A DNA stretch of 64,000 bases from Mycobacterium colombiense (lineage in GTDB: Bacteria; Actinomycetota; Actinomycetes; Mycobacteriales; Mycobacteriaceae): NCBI RefSeq assembly GCF_001672755.1, contig NZ_LZKI01000189.1, positions 1 to 64,000 on the forward strand, written 5' to 3'. The notes under the pieces were generated by a model. The model was not told the origin of the DNA, did no database searches, and worked only from the letters and a program-made list of their open reading frames with translations. The translations under genes were made by a program, and so were the position numbers. Below are positions 25,596 to 34,729 of the stretch, in pieces. Within the stretch, counting starts at the first letter, position 1. Every line of letters starts with the position of its first letter.

Positions 25596-26273
25596 TCAGC
25601 TCAGTAGCTCCGACAACTGCTTGGCGGCTTTGACGACCGCATCCTTTCCGCGCATCACGACGTCTTCCCGATGCGAGATGAGGTTGATGCACGTCGGTGG
25701 GGACGGCACCGGACGGCGCACCCCCACGGCCAAGCCGTACGTATTCGGTTCGATCTCACCGTAGGTGGTCACCCAACCACGTTCGCGGGCACGGGAGACC
25801 AGCTCTCGTTCGCCCGGGCGTGGAGGCATGCATGCGAGCAGGGCGATCCCGGCGGCGCCGCGGTCCAGCGGATAGCGGCTGCCCTCGTGGAAGGAAAGCT
25901 GGTAGGCGACATGGCTGGGCACGATGACCGCGATCGCCACCTGCTGGTCGCCTTCGGCGATGAGCAGGGACACGGTGGTGCCGAGCTCATCGGCCAGCGC
26001 CCGCAGCGTCGGCAGACTCACCTGCCGCACGTTGCGGTCGAAGGAAGCGCCGAGCACGGCCAGGCCCGCGGCCGGCCGGTAGCGGCCGTCCTCTCCCTTG
26101 GCCACCAGCCGGAACTCGGCCAGCGTCGTCAACAGCCGATAGGCGATGGTGCGGTGCACCCCCACCTGATCGGCGAGCTGTTGCACCGTCAGTCCGCCGG
26201 GAGAGTCCGCCACCATCTGCAGCGCGGTCAGCCCCCTGGCCAGGGTCTGCGAACCGGTACCGGACCCCGTCAC
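25596..26273 (-). CDS. IclR-family transcriptional regulator
   Basis: A 225-aa IclR protein: N-terminal winged helix (ALQMVADSPGGLTVQQLADQ, HRTIAYRLLTTL) and a GAF-like effector domain (DELGTTVSLLIAEG, RYPLDRGAAGIALLA). GTG start. It is divergent from the ring-cleavage operon starting at 26400, with nested palindromes between them at 26317-26344. It probably controls both directions in response to an aromatic or ring-opened intermediate. Confidence 0.88.
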   Translation of the reverse strand: MTGSGTGSQTLARGLTALQMVADSPGGLTVQQLADQVGVHRTIAYRLLTTLAEFRLVAKGEDGRYRPAAGLAVLGASFDRNVRQVSLPTLRALADELGTTVSLLIAEGDQQVAIAVIVPSHVAYQLSFHEGSRYPLDRGAAGIALLACMPPRPGERELVSRARERGWVTTYGEIEPNTYGLAVGVRRPVPSPPTCINLISHREDVVMRGKDAVVKAAKQLSELLS

Positions 26274-26316
26274 AGCCTTGACAGACCTTGCCGCGAGAGC
26301 GAAGCTCTATATATAA

Positions 26317-26344
26317 CGCACATTAGTGTGCGATATTAGCACAC
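26317..26344. promoter_or_regulatory. Nested palindromes, candidate IclR operator
   Basis: CGCACA-N4-TGTGCG (26317-26332) overlaps GTGTGC-N7-GCACAC (26326-26344) in an AT-rich stretch 44 bp upstream of iclR and 56 bp upstream of the ring-cleavage operon. The shared GTGTGC arm would allow two regulator dimers or alternative occupancy. Confidence 0.6.
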
Positions 26345-26399
26345 AAGATAAGCCGAAAACGAGAACGAGATTTCCCCGATCTGGAGGCCGGACAGCACC

Positions 26400-27263
26400 G
26401 TGGCGGAGTTCGAGAGCATCTGGAGCGATCTCCAGGGCGTCGCGTTTGAGCAGGGCTACCTCGACGCCGGAGGTATACGGACCCGTTACCTGCGCGCCGG
26501 TGATCCGGGCAAGCCGGTACTGATGCTGCTGCATGGATCCGGTGGCCACGCCGAGGCCTACGTCCGCAACCTGGCCGCGCACGCCGAGCATTTCTGGACC
26601 TGGTCGATCGACATGCTGGGCCACGGATACACCGACAAGCCGGGGCATCCGCTGGAAGTCGCGCACTACGTCGAGCATCTGATGGCGGTGTTGCGCACCA
26701 TCGGTGTAAACCGCGCCTACATCAGCGGCGAATCGCTCGGGGGCTGGGTGGCCGCCCGCACCGCGGTCGACCATCCCGACGTGGTCGAGCGGCTGGTGCT
26801 CAACACCGCCGGCGGTTCGCAGGCCGATCCCGTGGTGATGCAACGGATCATCACGCTGTCCATGGCCGCCGCCGAGAACCCGGCCTGGGAGACGGTGCAA
26901 GCGCGCATCAAGTGGTTGATGGCCGACAAGTCGAAGGGCTACGACGACCTGGTTGCCAGCCGCCAACGGGTTTATCGCCAGCCGGGATTCGTCTCCGCGA
27001 TGAGCGACATCATGGCGTTGCAGGATCCGGAGATTCGCGCGCGCAACATCCTCGGCCCGGACGAATACGGGTCGATCATCGCCCCGACGCTGGTGCTGTG
27101 GACCAGTGACGACCCCACCGCCGACGTGACGGAGGGACGCCGAATGGCGTCGATGATTCCGGGCGCGCGATTCGAGGTGATGCCCGGTTGCGGCCACTGG
27201 CCGCAGTACGAGGACCCCAAGACGTTCAACCAGTTGCATCTCGACTTCCTGCTGGGCCGGTAA
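26400..27263 (+). CDS. Alpha/beta hydrolase, C-C bond (meta-cleavage product) type
   Basis: A 287-aa alpha/beta hydrolase with HGSGGHAEAY oxyanion loop, nucleophile Ser in GESLGG, Asp in SDDPTADV and His in GCGHWPQYEDP. This is the MhpC/HsaD/BphD layout. It sits just before MhpA- and MhpB-like genes, so it should hydrolyse the ring-cleaved 2-hydroxy-6-oxodienoate product. GTG start at 26400. Its TAA overlaps the next ATG (TAATG). Confidence 0.87.
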   Translation: MAEFESIWSDLQGVAFEQGYLDAGGIRTRYLRAGDPGKPVLMLLHGSGGHAEAYVRNLAAHAEHFWTWSIDMLGHGYTDKPGHPLEVAHYVEHLMAVLRTIGVNRAYISGESLGGWVAARTAVDHPDVVERLVLNTAGGSQADPVVMQRIITLSMAAAENPAWETVQARIKWLMADKSKGYDDLVASRQRVYRQPGFVSAMSDIMALQDPEIRARNILGPDEYGSIIAPTLVLWTSDDPTADVTEGRRMASMIPGARFEVMPGCGHWPQYEDPKTFNQLHLDFLLGR

Positions 27264-28978
27264 TGGTTGCACCCGGGCAGGAGAACATCGAGACCGACGT
27301 GCTCGTGGTGGGCGCGGGCCCGGTCGGCTTGACCCTCGCCAACATCCTTGGCCTGCAAGGCATCCGCACGGTGGTGGTCGACGAGCGGCACACCCTCATC
27401 GACTACCCCCGCGGGGTCGGCCTGGATGACGAGGCGCTGCGGACCTTCCAGTCGATCGGGCTCGCCGAGCGGGTGCTGCCGCACACCGTGCCCAACCAGA
27501 TTCTTCGGTTCGTCGACGCCAAGCGCCGAGTGCTCGCCGAAATGGCGCCACCGGACGCACGTTTCGGGTGGCCGAAGCGAAATGGCTTCGTCCAACCACT
27601 CGTGGATGCCGAACTGCTGGCCGGCCTGGACCGATTCGAACACGTCCAGGTGCGATGGGGACGCCCGATGACGGCATGCCAGGAGAGCGCCGACGCGGTG
27701 ACCGTCGAACTCGGCGACGCCGACAACGACGGTGACACCTCACGTGTGCGGGCGCGCTATGTGGTCGGGTGCGACGGCGGCCGCAGCATGACCCGCCGGG
27801 TGATGGGTGTGTCGTTCGACGGAACGACGTCGTCGACCCGGTGGCTGGTGGTCGACATCGCCAACGACCCGCTCGGGCACCCGAACAGTGAGGTCGGCGC
27901 CGATCCCGAACGCCCGTACGCCTCGATCTCGATCGCCCACGGAATTCGCCGCTTCGAGTTCATGATTCACGCCGACGAGACCGACGAGCAGGCCGAGGAT
28001 CCCGCGTTCCTGACGCAGATGCTGGCCCGAATGGTGCCCCACCCCGAGCGGGTCGACGTGATCCGGCGCCGGGTGTACACCCACCACTCGCGGATCGCCG
28101 GCGCGTTCCGCCAGGGCCGGCTGCTGCTGGCCGGCGATGCGGCCCATCTGATGCCGGTGTGGCAGGGCCAGGGGTACAACAGCGGGATCCGCGACGCGGC
28201 GAACCTGGGCTGGAAGCTGGCCGCGGTGGTGACTGGGCGGGCCGACGACAAGCTGCTGGACACCTATGACGTGGAGCGCCGCAAGCACGCCCGCGCGATG
28301 ATCGACCTGTCCACCATGGTGGGCCGGGTGATCTCGCCGACCAACCGCCGGGTGGCGACCGCCCGAGATCTGTTGGTGCGCTCGGCGTCAATTGTCCCGT
28401 CGCTCAAGCGATATGTGCTGGAGATGCGGTTCAAGCCGATGCCGCGTTATGAACACGGTGCCGTCGTGCACGCCGCGCCGGGTCGCACCGATTCGCCGGT
28501 GGGAACCCTGTTCATCCAGCCCCGCGTCGATACCCGGGACCAGCAGAACGTGTTGCTCGACGACGTGCTCGGTTCGTGGTTCGCCGTGCTGTGCTGGAAC
28601 AACAACCCGCGCAAGATTCTCGGCGATGTGGCGTTCGCGAACTGGAAAGCCGTAGGAGCCCGGTTCTTCGCGCTCCGCCCGGCGACCCAACTGCACTGGA
28701 CCGGACACGACGACCCCGATGTGGTGGTCGTGGGTGACCGGCACGGTGGCCTCAAATCCTGGTTCGACACCCACTCCGACTCGGTGCTGTTCCTGCGCCC
28801 CGACCGGTGCATCGCGGGTGCCTGCATCGCTCAGCGCGCCCCCGACCTGAGCGCCGCACTCCTTGACGCACTCACACTCACGCCGCGAGGGGGTGAATTA
28901 CAAAGTGGCACTGGCTCTGTGCTGTATGTCGCACAGCCCTCTCCTGAATCTTCCGGGGCCGTCGCGGGACCTGCTTGA
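27263..28978 (+). CDS. mhpA: MhpA-like FAD-dependent aromatic hydroxylase
   Basis: A 571-aa class A flavoprotein monooxygenase: GAGPVGLTLANILG dinucleotide fold (about 17-30), the DG motif VGCDGGRS, and GRLLLAGDAAHLMPVWQGQGYNSGIRDAANLGWKLA. MhpA converts 3-hydroxyphenylpropionate-type phenols to catechols. The position before an extradiol dioxygenase supports the same step here. The C-terminus overlaps the dioxygenase gene by 86 bp, and those last 28 residues look non-conserved. The actual phenol (phenylpropionate or a polycyclic breakdown product) is not known. Confidence 0.85.
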   Translation: MVAPGQENIETDVLVVGAGPVGLTLANILGLQGIRTVVVDERHTLIDYPRGVGLDDEALRTFQSIGLAERVLPHTVPNQILRFVDAKRRVLAEMAPPDARFGWPKRNGFVQPLVDAELLAGLDRFEHVQVRWGRPMTACQESADAVTVELGDADNDGDTSRVRARYVVGCDGGRSMTRRVMGVSFDGTTSSTRWLVVDIANDPLGHPNSEVGADPERPYASISIAHGIRRFEFMIHADETDEQAEDPAFLTQMLARMVPHPERVDVIRRRVYTHHSRIAGAFRQGRLLLAGDAAHLMPVWQGQGYNSGIRDAANLGWKLAAVVTGRADDKLLDTYDVERRKHARAMIDLSTMVGRVISPTNRRVATARDLLVRSASIVPSLKRYVLEMRFKPMPRYEHGAVVHAAPGRTDSPVGTLFIQPRVDTRDQQNVLLDDVLGSWFAVLCWNNNPRKILGDVAFANWKAVGARFFALRPATQLHWTGHDDPDVVVVGDRHGGLKSWFDTHSDSVLFLRPDRCIAGACIAQRAPDLSAALLDALTLTPRGGELQSGTGSVLYVAQPSPESSGAVAGPA

Positions 28979-29843
28979 CGACATCGAGGGCGCGATCGCC
29001 GCAGCGCGCGGCTTCGTCGAAGAATATGACCCCGAACTGGTGGTCAGTTTCTCTCCGGACCACTACAACGGCTTCTTCTACAAGGTCATGCCGCCCTTCT
29101 GCATCGGCACCAGCGCCTGCGGAGTCGGCGACTACGGCACCCATGCCGGGCCGCTGAACGTGCCCGAATCGCTTGCGACCGAGTGCGCGAAGGCGGTCCT
29201 CGACGCGGGCGTCGACATCGCGGTGTCGGCCAGCATGGACGTGGACCACGGCACGGTTCAACCGCTGGAAAAGCTCTTCGGTGACGCCACCGCCCGTCCC
29301 GTGATACCGATCTTCGTCAACGCCATCGGCGTTCCGCTGGGCCCGATGCATCGCTGCCGTGCGCTCGGCCGCGCCGTCGGCGACTACCTGGCCACCCTGG
29401 ACAAGCGAGTTCTGATCCTGGGATCCGGTGGGCTCTCGCACAGCCCGCCGGTGCCGACCCTGGCGACCGCGCCCGCGCCGGTGCTGGAGCGGATCCTGCA
29501 TGGCCGGGCGATGACGCCCGAGCAGCGGCAGGCGCGGCAAGCCGCCGTCATCGACGCGGCAAAGAGTTTCGCCGCCGGCGACAGCGAGCTGCAGGCGCTC
29601 AACCCGACGTGGGACCACCGATTCCTGGAGATCATCGACGGAGGATGGCTGAGCGAATTGGACGGGTGGTCGAATTCGTTTGTCGCCCATGAGGGCGGCA
29701 GCTCCGCGCAGGAGATCCGCACCTGGGTGGCGGCGTTCGGGGCGCTGGAAGCGGCGGGGCCCTACGAGACCACCGAGCGCTACTACAAGCCCGCACCCGA
29801 ATTGATCGCCGGTTTCGCCATCAGAACGGCGCTTCCGAAATGA
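28893..29843 (+). CDS. mhpB: MhpB-like class III extradiol dioxygenase
   Basis: A 316-aa LigB-fold Fe(II) dioxygenase with CCMSHSPLL near the N-terminus, FSPDHYNGFFY, MDVDHGTVQPL and GSGGLSHSPP supplying conserved His residues. Length matches E. coli MhpB (314). GTG 28893 with GCGAGGG is preferred, and GTG 28905 is possible. Either way translation starts deep inside the upstream gene. It cleaves a 3-substituted catechol next to the hydroxyls, feeding the hydrolase at 26400. Its stop overlaps the next start (ATGA). Confidence 0.87.
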   Translation: MNYKVALALCCMSHSPLLNLPGPSRDLLDDIEGAIAAARGFVEEYDPELVVSFSPDHYNGFFYKVMPPFCIGTSACGVGDYGTHAGPLNVPESLATECAKAVLDAGVDIAVSASMDVDHGTVQPLEKLFGDATARPVIPIFVNAIGVPLGPMHRCRALGRAVGDYLATLDKRVLILGSGGLSHSPPVPTLATAPAPVLERILHGRAMTPEQRQARQAAVIDAAKSFAAGDSELQALNPTWDHRFLEIIDGGWLSELDGWSNSFVAHEGGSSAQEIRTWVAAFGALEAAGPYETTERYYKPAPELIAGFAIRTALPK

Positions 29844-31579
29844 CGACGGCGTTGGACGGTTTCGATCACGTCGTCGACGTGCTCATCGTCGGGTCCGGCG
29901 GTGGCGGCATGACGGCCGCGCTGACGGCACAGGCCGCCGGGCTTGACGCACTGGTGATCGAAAAGTCGTCTCACTTCGGGGGTTCCACCGCTTTGTCCGG
30001 TGGCGGCATCTGGGTACCCGGGGCGCCCGCGCAGAGGCGGGAGGGCTATGTACCCTCGCCCGAAGCCGTCGTGGGTTACCTCAAGCTGATCACCGACGGA
30101 TTGGTCAGCGAGGCCCGGCTCCGGCAATACGTCGAGAGCGCGCCGCAAATGCTGCAGTTCTTGGAGCAGCTGTCCGGATGGTTCGAATTCGTCTGGAAAC
30201 CCGGCTACGCCGACTATTACCCCGAGCTGCCCGGCGGCTCCGAGCTCGGCAGCACGATCAACGTGCCCGCGATCGACCTGCGGAAGTTGGGTCCCGACGA
30301 GCAGACGCTGCTCGCGCCCCTGGCGCTGGCCCCGAGGGGAATCTGGTTGGGACCCAAGGATCTGCGCACGTTCTATCGGATCAGGCAGTCGTGGGCGGGC
30401 AAGGGCGTGCTGCTCAAGTTGATCGGGCGAATGGTCCGGGCGAGGGTGTTCGGGGAGCGGATGGCCGCGATCGGACAGTCGCTGGCGGCCCGGCTCCGGC
30501 TGGCATTGCGGGAACGCGGCATCCCGCTCTGGCTGGACTCGCCGATGGTGCAGCTGCTCACCGACGCCGACGGATCGGTCACCGGCGCGGTGGTGGAGCG
30601 CGAGGGCAAGGAGCAGCGGATCGGTGCGCGGCTGGGCGTCATCCTGGCGTCCGGCGGATTCGACCACGACCTCGCCTGGCGCAAAGAGCTTCTGCCCGAG
30701 GTGGACCAGGACTGGAGCTTCGGCAATCCCGCGGCGATGGGTGACGGCATCCGCGCAGGCCAAAAAGTCGGCGCTGCAACGGATCTGCTCGACGAGGCCT
30801 GGTGGTTCCCGGCGATCCAGTGGCCGGACGGCCGTATGCAATTCATGCTCAACGAACGGATGATGCCGGCCCAGTTCATCGTCAACGGCGCGGGCAGGCG
30901 CTTCATCAACGAGGCGGCTCCCTACATGGACTTCGGTCACGCCATGATCGAAGGCCAGCGATCCGGCGTCACGCACATCCCGTGCTGGCTGATCACCGAC
31001 CACAGGTCGTTCAACCGCTACGTCGTCGGGGGACACCTGCCGATACCCAAGATTCCGGGAGCGCCGGTGCCCACCGGCCGCAAGATCCCACCGGCCTGGC
31101 TGGAATCGGGCGTCGTCAAAGCGGCCACGACGTGGGACGAAATGGCGGCCAAGATCGGCGTGCCCGCGGACCAGCTCGCCGAAACCGCCGGCCGCTTCAA
31201 CGAGCTCGCCCGCAAGGGCCACGACGACGATTTCAACCGCGGCGACAGCGTGTACGACAACTACTACGGCGATCACACGCTGCCCAACCCGAACCTGTAT
31301 CCGCTTGGCGATCCGCCGTACTACGCCTTCCGGATCGTCCTCGGGGACCTCGGAACCTCGGGCGGCCTGCTGACCGACGAGCACGCCCGCGTGCTGCGGG
31401 CCGACGGCAGCGTGGTGCCCGGCCTGTACGCGGTGGGTAACGCGTCCGCGCCGGTGATGGGCCGCAGCTATGCGGGTGCCGGTGCGACCATCGGCCCAGC
31501 CATGACCTTCGGCTATGTCGCGGCGAAACACGTTGCGGCCCAAGCAGCCAACCGAGCCATTAATACTCATAGGAGGTAA
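29840..31579 (+). CDS. KstD-like FAD-dependent dehydrogenase
   Basis: A 579-aa flavoprotein of the KstD/fumarate reductase family: GSGGGGMTAALTAQAAG, FGGSTALSGGGIWVPG, and C-terminal GRSYAGAGATIGPAMTFGYVAA. Longer than the paralogue at 23965, with an insert around residues 140-215 that resembles the KstD3 branch. Coupled by ATGA to the dioxygenase gene. The pairing with ring-cleavage enzymes suggests dehydrogenation of an alicyclic or steroid-like ketone before aromatisation. Confidence 0.85.
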   Translation: MTTALDGFDHVVDVLIVGSGGGGMTAALTAQAAGLDALVIEKSSHFGGSTALSGGGIWVPGAPAQRREGYVPSPEAVVGYLKLITDGLVSEARLRQYVESAPQMLQFLEQLSGWFEFVWKPGYADYYPELPGGSELGSTINVPAIDLRKLGPDEQTLLAPLALAPRGIWLGPKDLRTFYRIRQSWAGKGVLLKLIGRMVRARVFGERMAAIGQSLAARLRLALRERGIPLWLDSPMVQLLTDADGSVTGAVVEREGKEQRIGARLGVILASGGFDHDLAWRKELLPEVDQDWSFGNPAAMGDGIRAGQKVGAATDLLDEAWWFPAIQWPDGRMQFMLNERMMPAQFIVNGAGRRFINEAAPYMDFGHAMIEGQRSGVTHIPCWLITDHRSFNRYVVGGHLPIPKIPGAPVPTGRKIPPAWLESGVVKAATTWDEMAAKIGVPADQLAETAGRFNELARKGHDDDFNRGDSVYDNYYGDHTLPNPNLYPLGDPPYYAFRIVLGDLGTSGGLLTDEHARVLRADGSVVPGLYAVGNASAPVMGRSYAGAGATIGPAMTFGYVAAKHVAAQAANRAINTHRR

Positions 31580-31581
31580 CG

Positions 31582-32883
31582 ATGAAAATCTCACTGTTCT
31601 ACGAATTCGCACTGCCGCGGCCCTGGGCGCCTGACGACGAACACGTCATGCTGCAGGACTGTCTTAACGAGGTCGAGGCCGCCGACAAGGCGGGCTTCTC
31701 CACCGTGTGGCTGACCGAGCACCACTTCCTCGAGGAGTACTGCCACTCGACGGCACCGGAGATCTTCTTGGCCGCGGCCAGCCAGCGAACGAAGAACATT
31801 CGTCTGGGATTTGGCATCATGCACCTCCCGCCGGTGGTAAACCACCCGGCCAGGGTGGCCGAGCGCATCGCCACCCTCGACCTGCTGTCCAACGGCCGAG
31901 TCGAATTCGGTACCGGCGAGTCGTCGTCGGTCGGTGAACTCGGCGGATTCAACATCGACCCCGCCGACAAGCGCGCGCAATGGGAAGAGGCCCTCGAGGT
32001 CTCGATTCGCTGCATGATCGAGGAGCCGTTCACCGGGTTCAACGGCGAGCACGTCCAGATGCCCGCGCGCAACGTTGTCCCCAAGCCGCTGCAGAAGCCG
32101 CACCCGCCGGTCTGGGTCGCCTGCACGCGGCCCGCCAGCGTGCAGATGGCCGCCCAAAAGGCGATCGGTGCGTTGAGTTTCGCCTATACCGGTCCCGGGC
32201 CCCTGACCGAGCGAGTCAACGGCTACTACAAGGAGTTCGAGGAGAACGGTGTGCCGGTCACTCCCCGGATCAACCCGAACATCCTGGCCATCGGCGGGGA
32301 CCTGTCCATGATGGTGGCCAAGACCGACGAGCAGGCGTTGCAGCGGCTCGGGCAGGGCGGCGGCTTCTTCTCGTTCGGAATCATGCACTACTACATGACC
32401 GGAGTGCACACGCCGGGGCGCACCGGAGTCTGGAAGCGCTATCTCGAAGAAGTGGAGAAGGATCCGACGCTGGCGTACGGGCCCGGCCGGGGCGCCATCG
32501 GCTCTCCGGCCACGGTGCGCGAGTTCCTGCGCGGCTACGAGGAGAGCGGCGTCGACGAGATCATCTTGCTACTCAACCCGCGTAGCCACGAGGGCACCAT
32601 GGAATCCATCGAGCTGATGGGCAAAGAGGTGCTCCCCGAATTCATCGAGCGGGACGCAAAGGCCGTGGCGGAAAAGGCGAAACGGCTGGAGCCCGTCATC
32701 GAAAAGGTGGAGGCCCGCCGACCGAAATCGACCGCACCGCAATTCGACGAGGATTACTCGTTTGGTGGACTCCCGACGGGTCGCGGCGGTAAGTTCACCG
32801 CCAGCGAGATCCCCGAGGCGATGGCGGAGATCAACGAAGGCCGCGTGCAGGCGGCGCAGCGCGCGAAGGACCAGCAGAAGTAG
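31582..32883 (+). CDS. LLM class flavin-dependent oxidoreductase
   Basis: A 433-aa luciferase-like protein (MKISLFYEFALPRPW, TVWLTEHHFLEEYCHSTAPE, LLSNGRVEFGTGESSSVGELGGF). It belongs to the alkanal/limonene monooxygenase-like group rather than the smaller F420 enzymes in the window. A strong ribosome site (AGGAGG) precedes the ATG. The lysine/glutamate-rich segment around 355-380 is probably a surface helix. A Baeyer-Villiger-like or hydroxylation role in the ring pathway is possible. Confidence 0.83.
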   Translation: MKISLFYEFALPRPWAPDDEHVMLQDCLNEVEAADKAGFSTVWLTEHHFLEEYCHSTAPEIFLAAASQRTKNIRLGFGIMHLPPVVNHPARVAERIATLDLLSNGRVEFGTGESSSVGELGGFNIDPADKRAQWEEALEVSIRCMIEEPFTGFNGEHVQMPARNVVPKPLQKPHPPVWVACTRPASVQMAAQKAIGALSFAYTGPGPLTERVNGYYKEFEENGVPVTPRINPNILAIGGDLSMMVAKTDEQALQRLGQGGGFFSFGIMHYYMTGVHTPGRTGVWKRYLEEVEKDPTLAYGPGRGAIGSPATVREFLRGYEESGVDEIILLLNPRSHEGTMESIELMGKEVLPEFIERDAKAVAEKAKRLEPVIEKVEARRPKSTAPQFDEDYSFGGLPTGRGGKFTASEIPEAMAEINEGRVQAAQRAKDQQK

Positions 32884-32924
32884 TACCGGACGGCATCTGA
32901 GTCGGGAGAATTTCGAGGCGAGCC

Positions 32925-33752
32925 TTGGGAGAGATCGACGAGCTGTGGCGCTACGACGGCCGTCGTGCGGTGGTGACCGGATGTGCCTCCGGCATCGGCG
33001 AACACGTGGTGCGTCAGCTCACCGAGCTTGGTGCCGAAGTCATCGGGTTGGACAAACGGCGACCGAACTTCGCGATGGACGAATTCCATGAGGTCGACCT
33101 GGCCGATCAAACGTCGATCGAGTCGGCGGTCGGCGCGGTGACGGGTCAGGTCGATGCGCTGTTCAACGTTGCGGGCGTGTCGTCCGGGATCGGCGATCCG
33201 CCACTCGTCGTGACCATCAACTTCCTGGGGATGCGCCACGCCACCGAGGCACTGATTCCGAAGATGGCCGCTGGGTCGTCCATCGTGAGCGTGTCGTCGC
33301 TCGCGGCGGCCGCATACCGGGAGCACTTGAGGGAGGTGGCGCCGCTACTTTCCACCGCGACGATGCAGGAGGGTATCGACTGGTGCGCCGGGCATCCCGC
33401 CGAGCTGGGCACCGGCTATCAGTTGTCCAAGGAAGCGATCATCCTGTACACCATGCGCAGTGCGACGCCGCTGGGCGCGCGGGGAATCCGCATCAACTGC
33501 ACCGGTCCCGGGGTCACCGAGACACCGATCCTGGACCAGCTGCGCACGGCGTACGGACAAGGCTTCCTCGACGACATTCCCAAGCCACTGGGCCGCGTCT
33601 CCGGCCCCGCCGAGCAGGCCTCGGTGCTGATCTTCCTGAATAGCGATGCCGCCAGCTATATTTCGGGCCAGGTGTTGTGGGTCGACGGCGGGAACGTGGG
33701 CGCCGCAATCGCGCGTGAACTCGAGGAAGGGCGTGCCCCGTGGCCAGTGTGA
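32925..33752 (+). CDS. SDR, 3-alpha-hydroxysteroid dehydrogenase-like
   Basis: A 275-aa classical SDR: GCASGIG (about 19-25), FNVAGVS, Ser in VSVSSLA and YQLSKEA. The insert REHLREVAPLLSTATMQEGIDW before the active site, and the overall layout, resemble 3-alpha-hydroxysteroid dehydrogenase/carbonyl reductase proteins. It starts with a TTG at 32925 after GAGGCGA, with no better ATG. It overlaps the next gene by 13 bp. Confidence 0.83.
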   Translation: MGEIDELWRYDGRRAVVTGCASGIGEHVVRQLTELGAEVIGLDKRRPNFAMDEFHEVDLADQTSIESAVGAVTGQVDALFNVAGVSSGIGDPPLVVTINFLGMRHATEALIPKMAAGSSIVSVSSLAAAAYREHLREVAPLLSTATMQEGIDWCAGHPAELGTGYQLSKEAIILYTMRSATPLGARGIRINCTGPGVTETPILDQLRTAYGQGFLDDIPKPLGRVSGPAEQASVLIFLNSDAASYISGQVLWVDGGNVGAAIARELEEGRAPWPV

Positions 33753-34729
33753 CCGACTTTCGCCGGACCGCTCGCGATGTCAGCAACTGGGGCCGTTGGG
33801 GCGATGACGACGAACTCGGCACGCTGAACTTCATCACCGAGGAAAAGATCGCCCAGGCCGCAAGTCTGGTCCGGCACGGCAAGGTGTTTCCACTCGGCGT
33901 GGACTTCGGCTCGTCGGGGCCGCAGGGCGCCTTCGGTTTTCGGCACAATCCGATCCACGTGATGACGGTGGACGGCGGTGACGCCAGCACACTGGCCCAG
34001 TACGGGCCGGATTGGGAGCGGAACCCGACGGCGGCGCAGATGGGCCCGTACTTCGTCGACAACCTGTTCCGGTTCAACGACGACATGATCATCATGCCGT
34101 TGCAGGCGGCCACCCAGTGGGATGCGCTGTCGCACGTCTATTACGACGACCAGCTCTACAACGGGATCCCCGCGGGTTCGGTGACCAGCCTCGGTGCCCG
34201 CCGGCTCGGCATCGAAAAGGTGGACGGTAAGGGCATCACCTCGCGCGGTGTGCTGCTGGACCTGGTGCGTCATCGCGGCGCGGAGGTCTTCCTGGAGCAC
34301 GGAAACCCCATCACAGCTGAGGAATTGGACGACGTGGTCCGCGCGCAGGGCGTGACGATCGGCCGTGGTGACGTCCTACTCATCAAAACCGGTTGGTGGA
34401 CAAGGTATCTGCAGACGGGGAACAAGACCGAACGATATTCCGGCCTGGATTGGCGATGCGCCCAGTGGCTGCACGATCACGAGATCGCGGCGGTCGCGTC
34501 CGATAACCTCCAGGTCGAAGACCCGGTGTCCGGGGTCGACGGCGTGTTCCTACCCTTCCATTTGCTGACGCTACGCGACATGGGGCTCATGCTCGGTGAG
34601 TACTGGGACCTGACCGCACTGGCGGCCGACTGCGCCGCCGACGGCGTGTATGAGTTTCAGCTGATCGCACCACCGCTGAGATTCGTTGGGGCCGTGGGCT
34701 CACCGGTGAACCCGATCGCGATCAAATGA
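33740..34729 (+). CDS. Cyclase-family (kynurenine formamidase-like) metal hydrolase
   Basis: A 329-aa member of the cyclase/arylformamidase fold family (N-terminal NWGRWGDDDELGTLNFI; PLQAATQWDALSHVYY carrying the HxxxD-like metal region; GDVLLIKTGWW). Such enzymes hydrolyse amides or enol-lactones. In this operon, opening of a lactone or ring is plausible. Second half of a GTG/stop-overlap chain (33740 start, ATGA overlap with the next gene). Confidence 0.8.
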   Translation: MASVTDFRRTARDVSNWGRWGDDDELGTLNFITEEKIAQAASLVRHGKVFPLGVDFGSSGPQGAFGFRHNPIHVMTVDGGDASTLAQYGPDWERNPTAAQMGPYFVDNLFRFNDDMIIMPLQAATQWDALSHVYYDDQLYNGIPAGSVTSLGARRLGIEKVDGKGITSRGVLLDLVRHRGAEVFLEHGNPITAEELDDVVRAQGVTIGRGDVLLIKTGWWTRYLQTGNKTERYSGLDWRCAQWLHDHEIAAVASDNLQVEDPVSGVDGVFLPFHLLTLRDMGLMLGEYWDLTALAADCAADGVYEFQLIAPPLRFVGAVGSPVNPIAIK

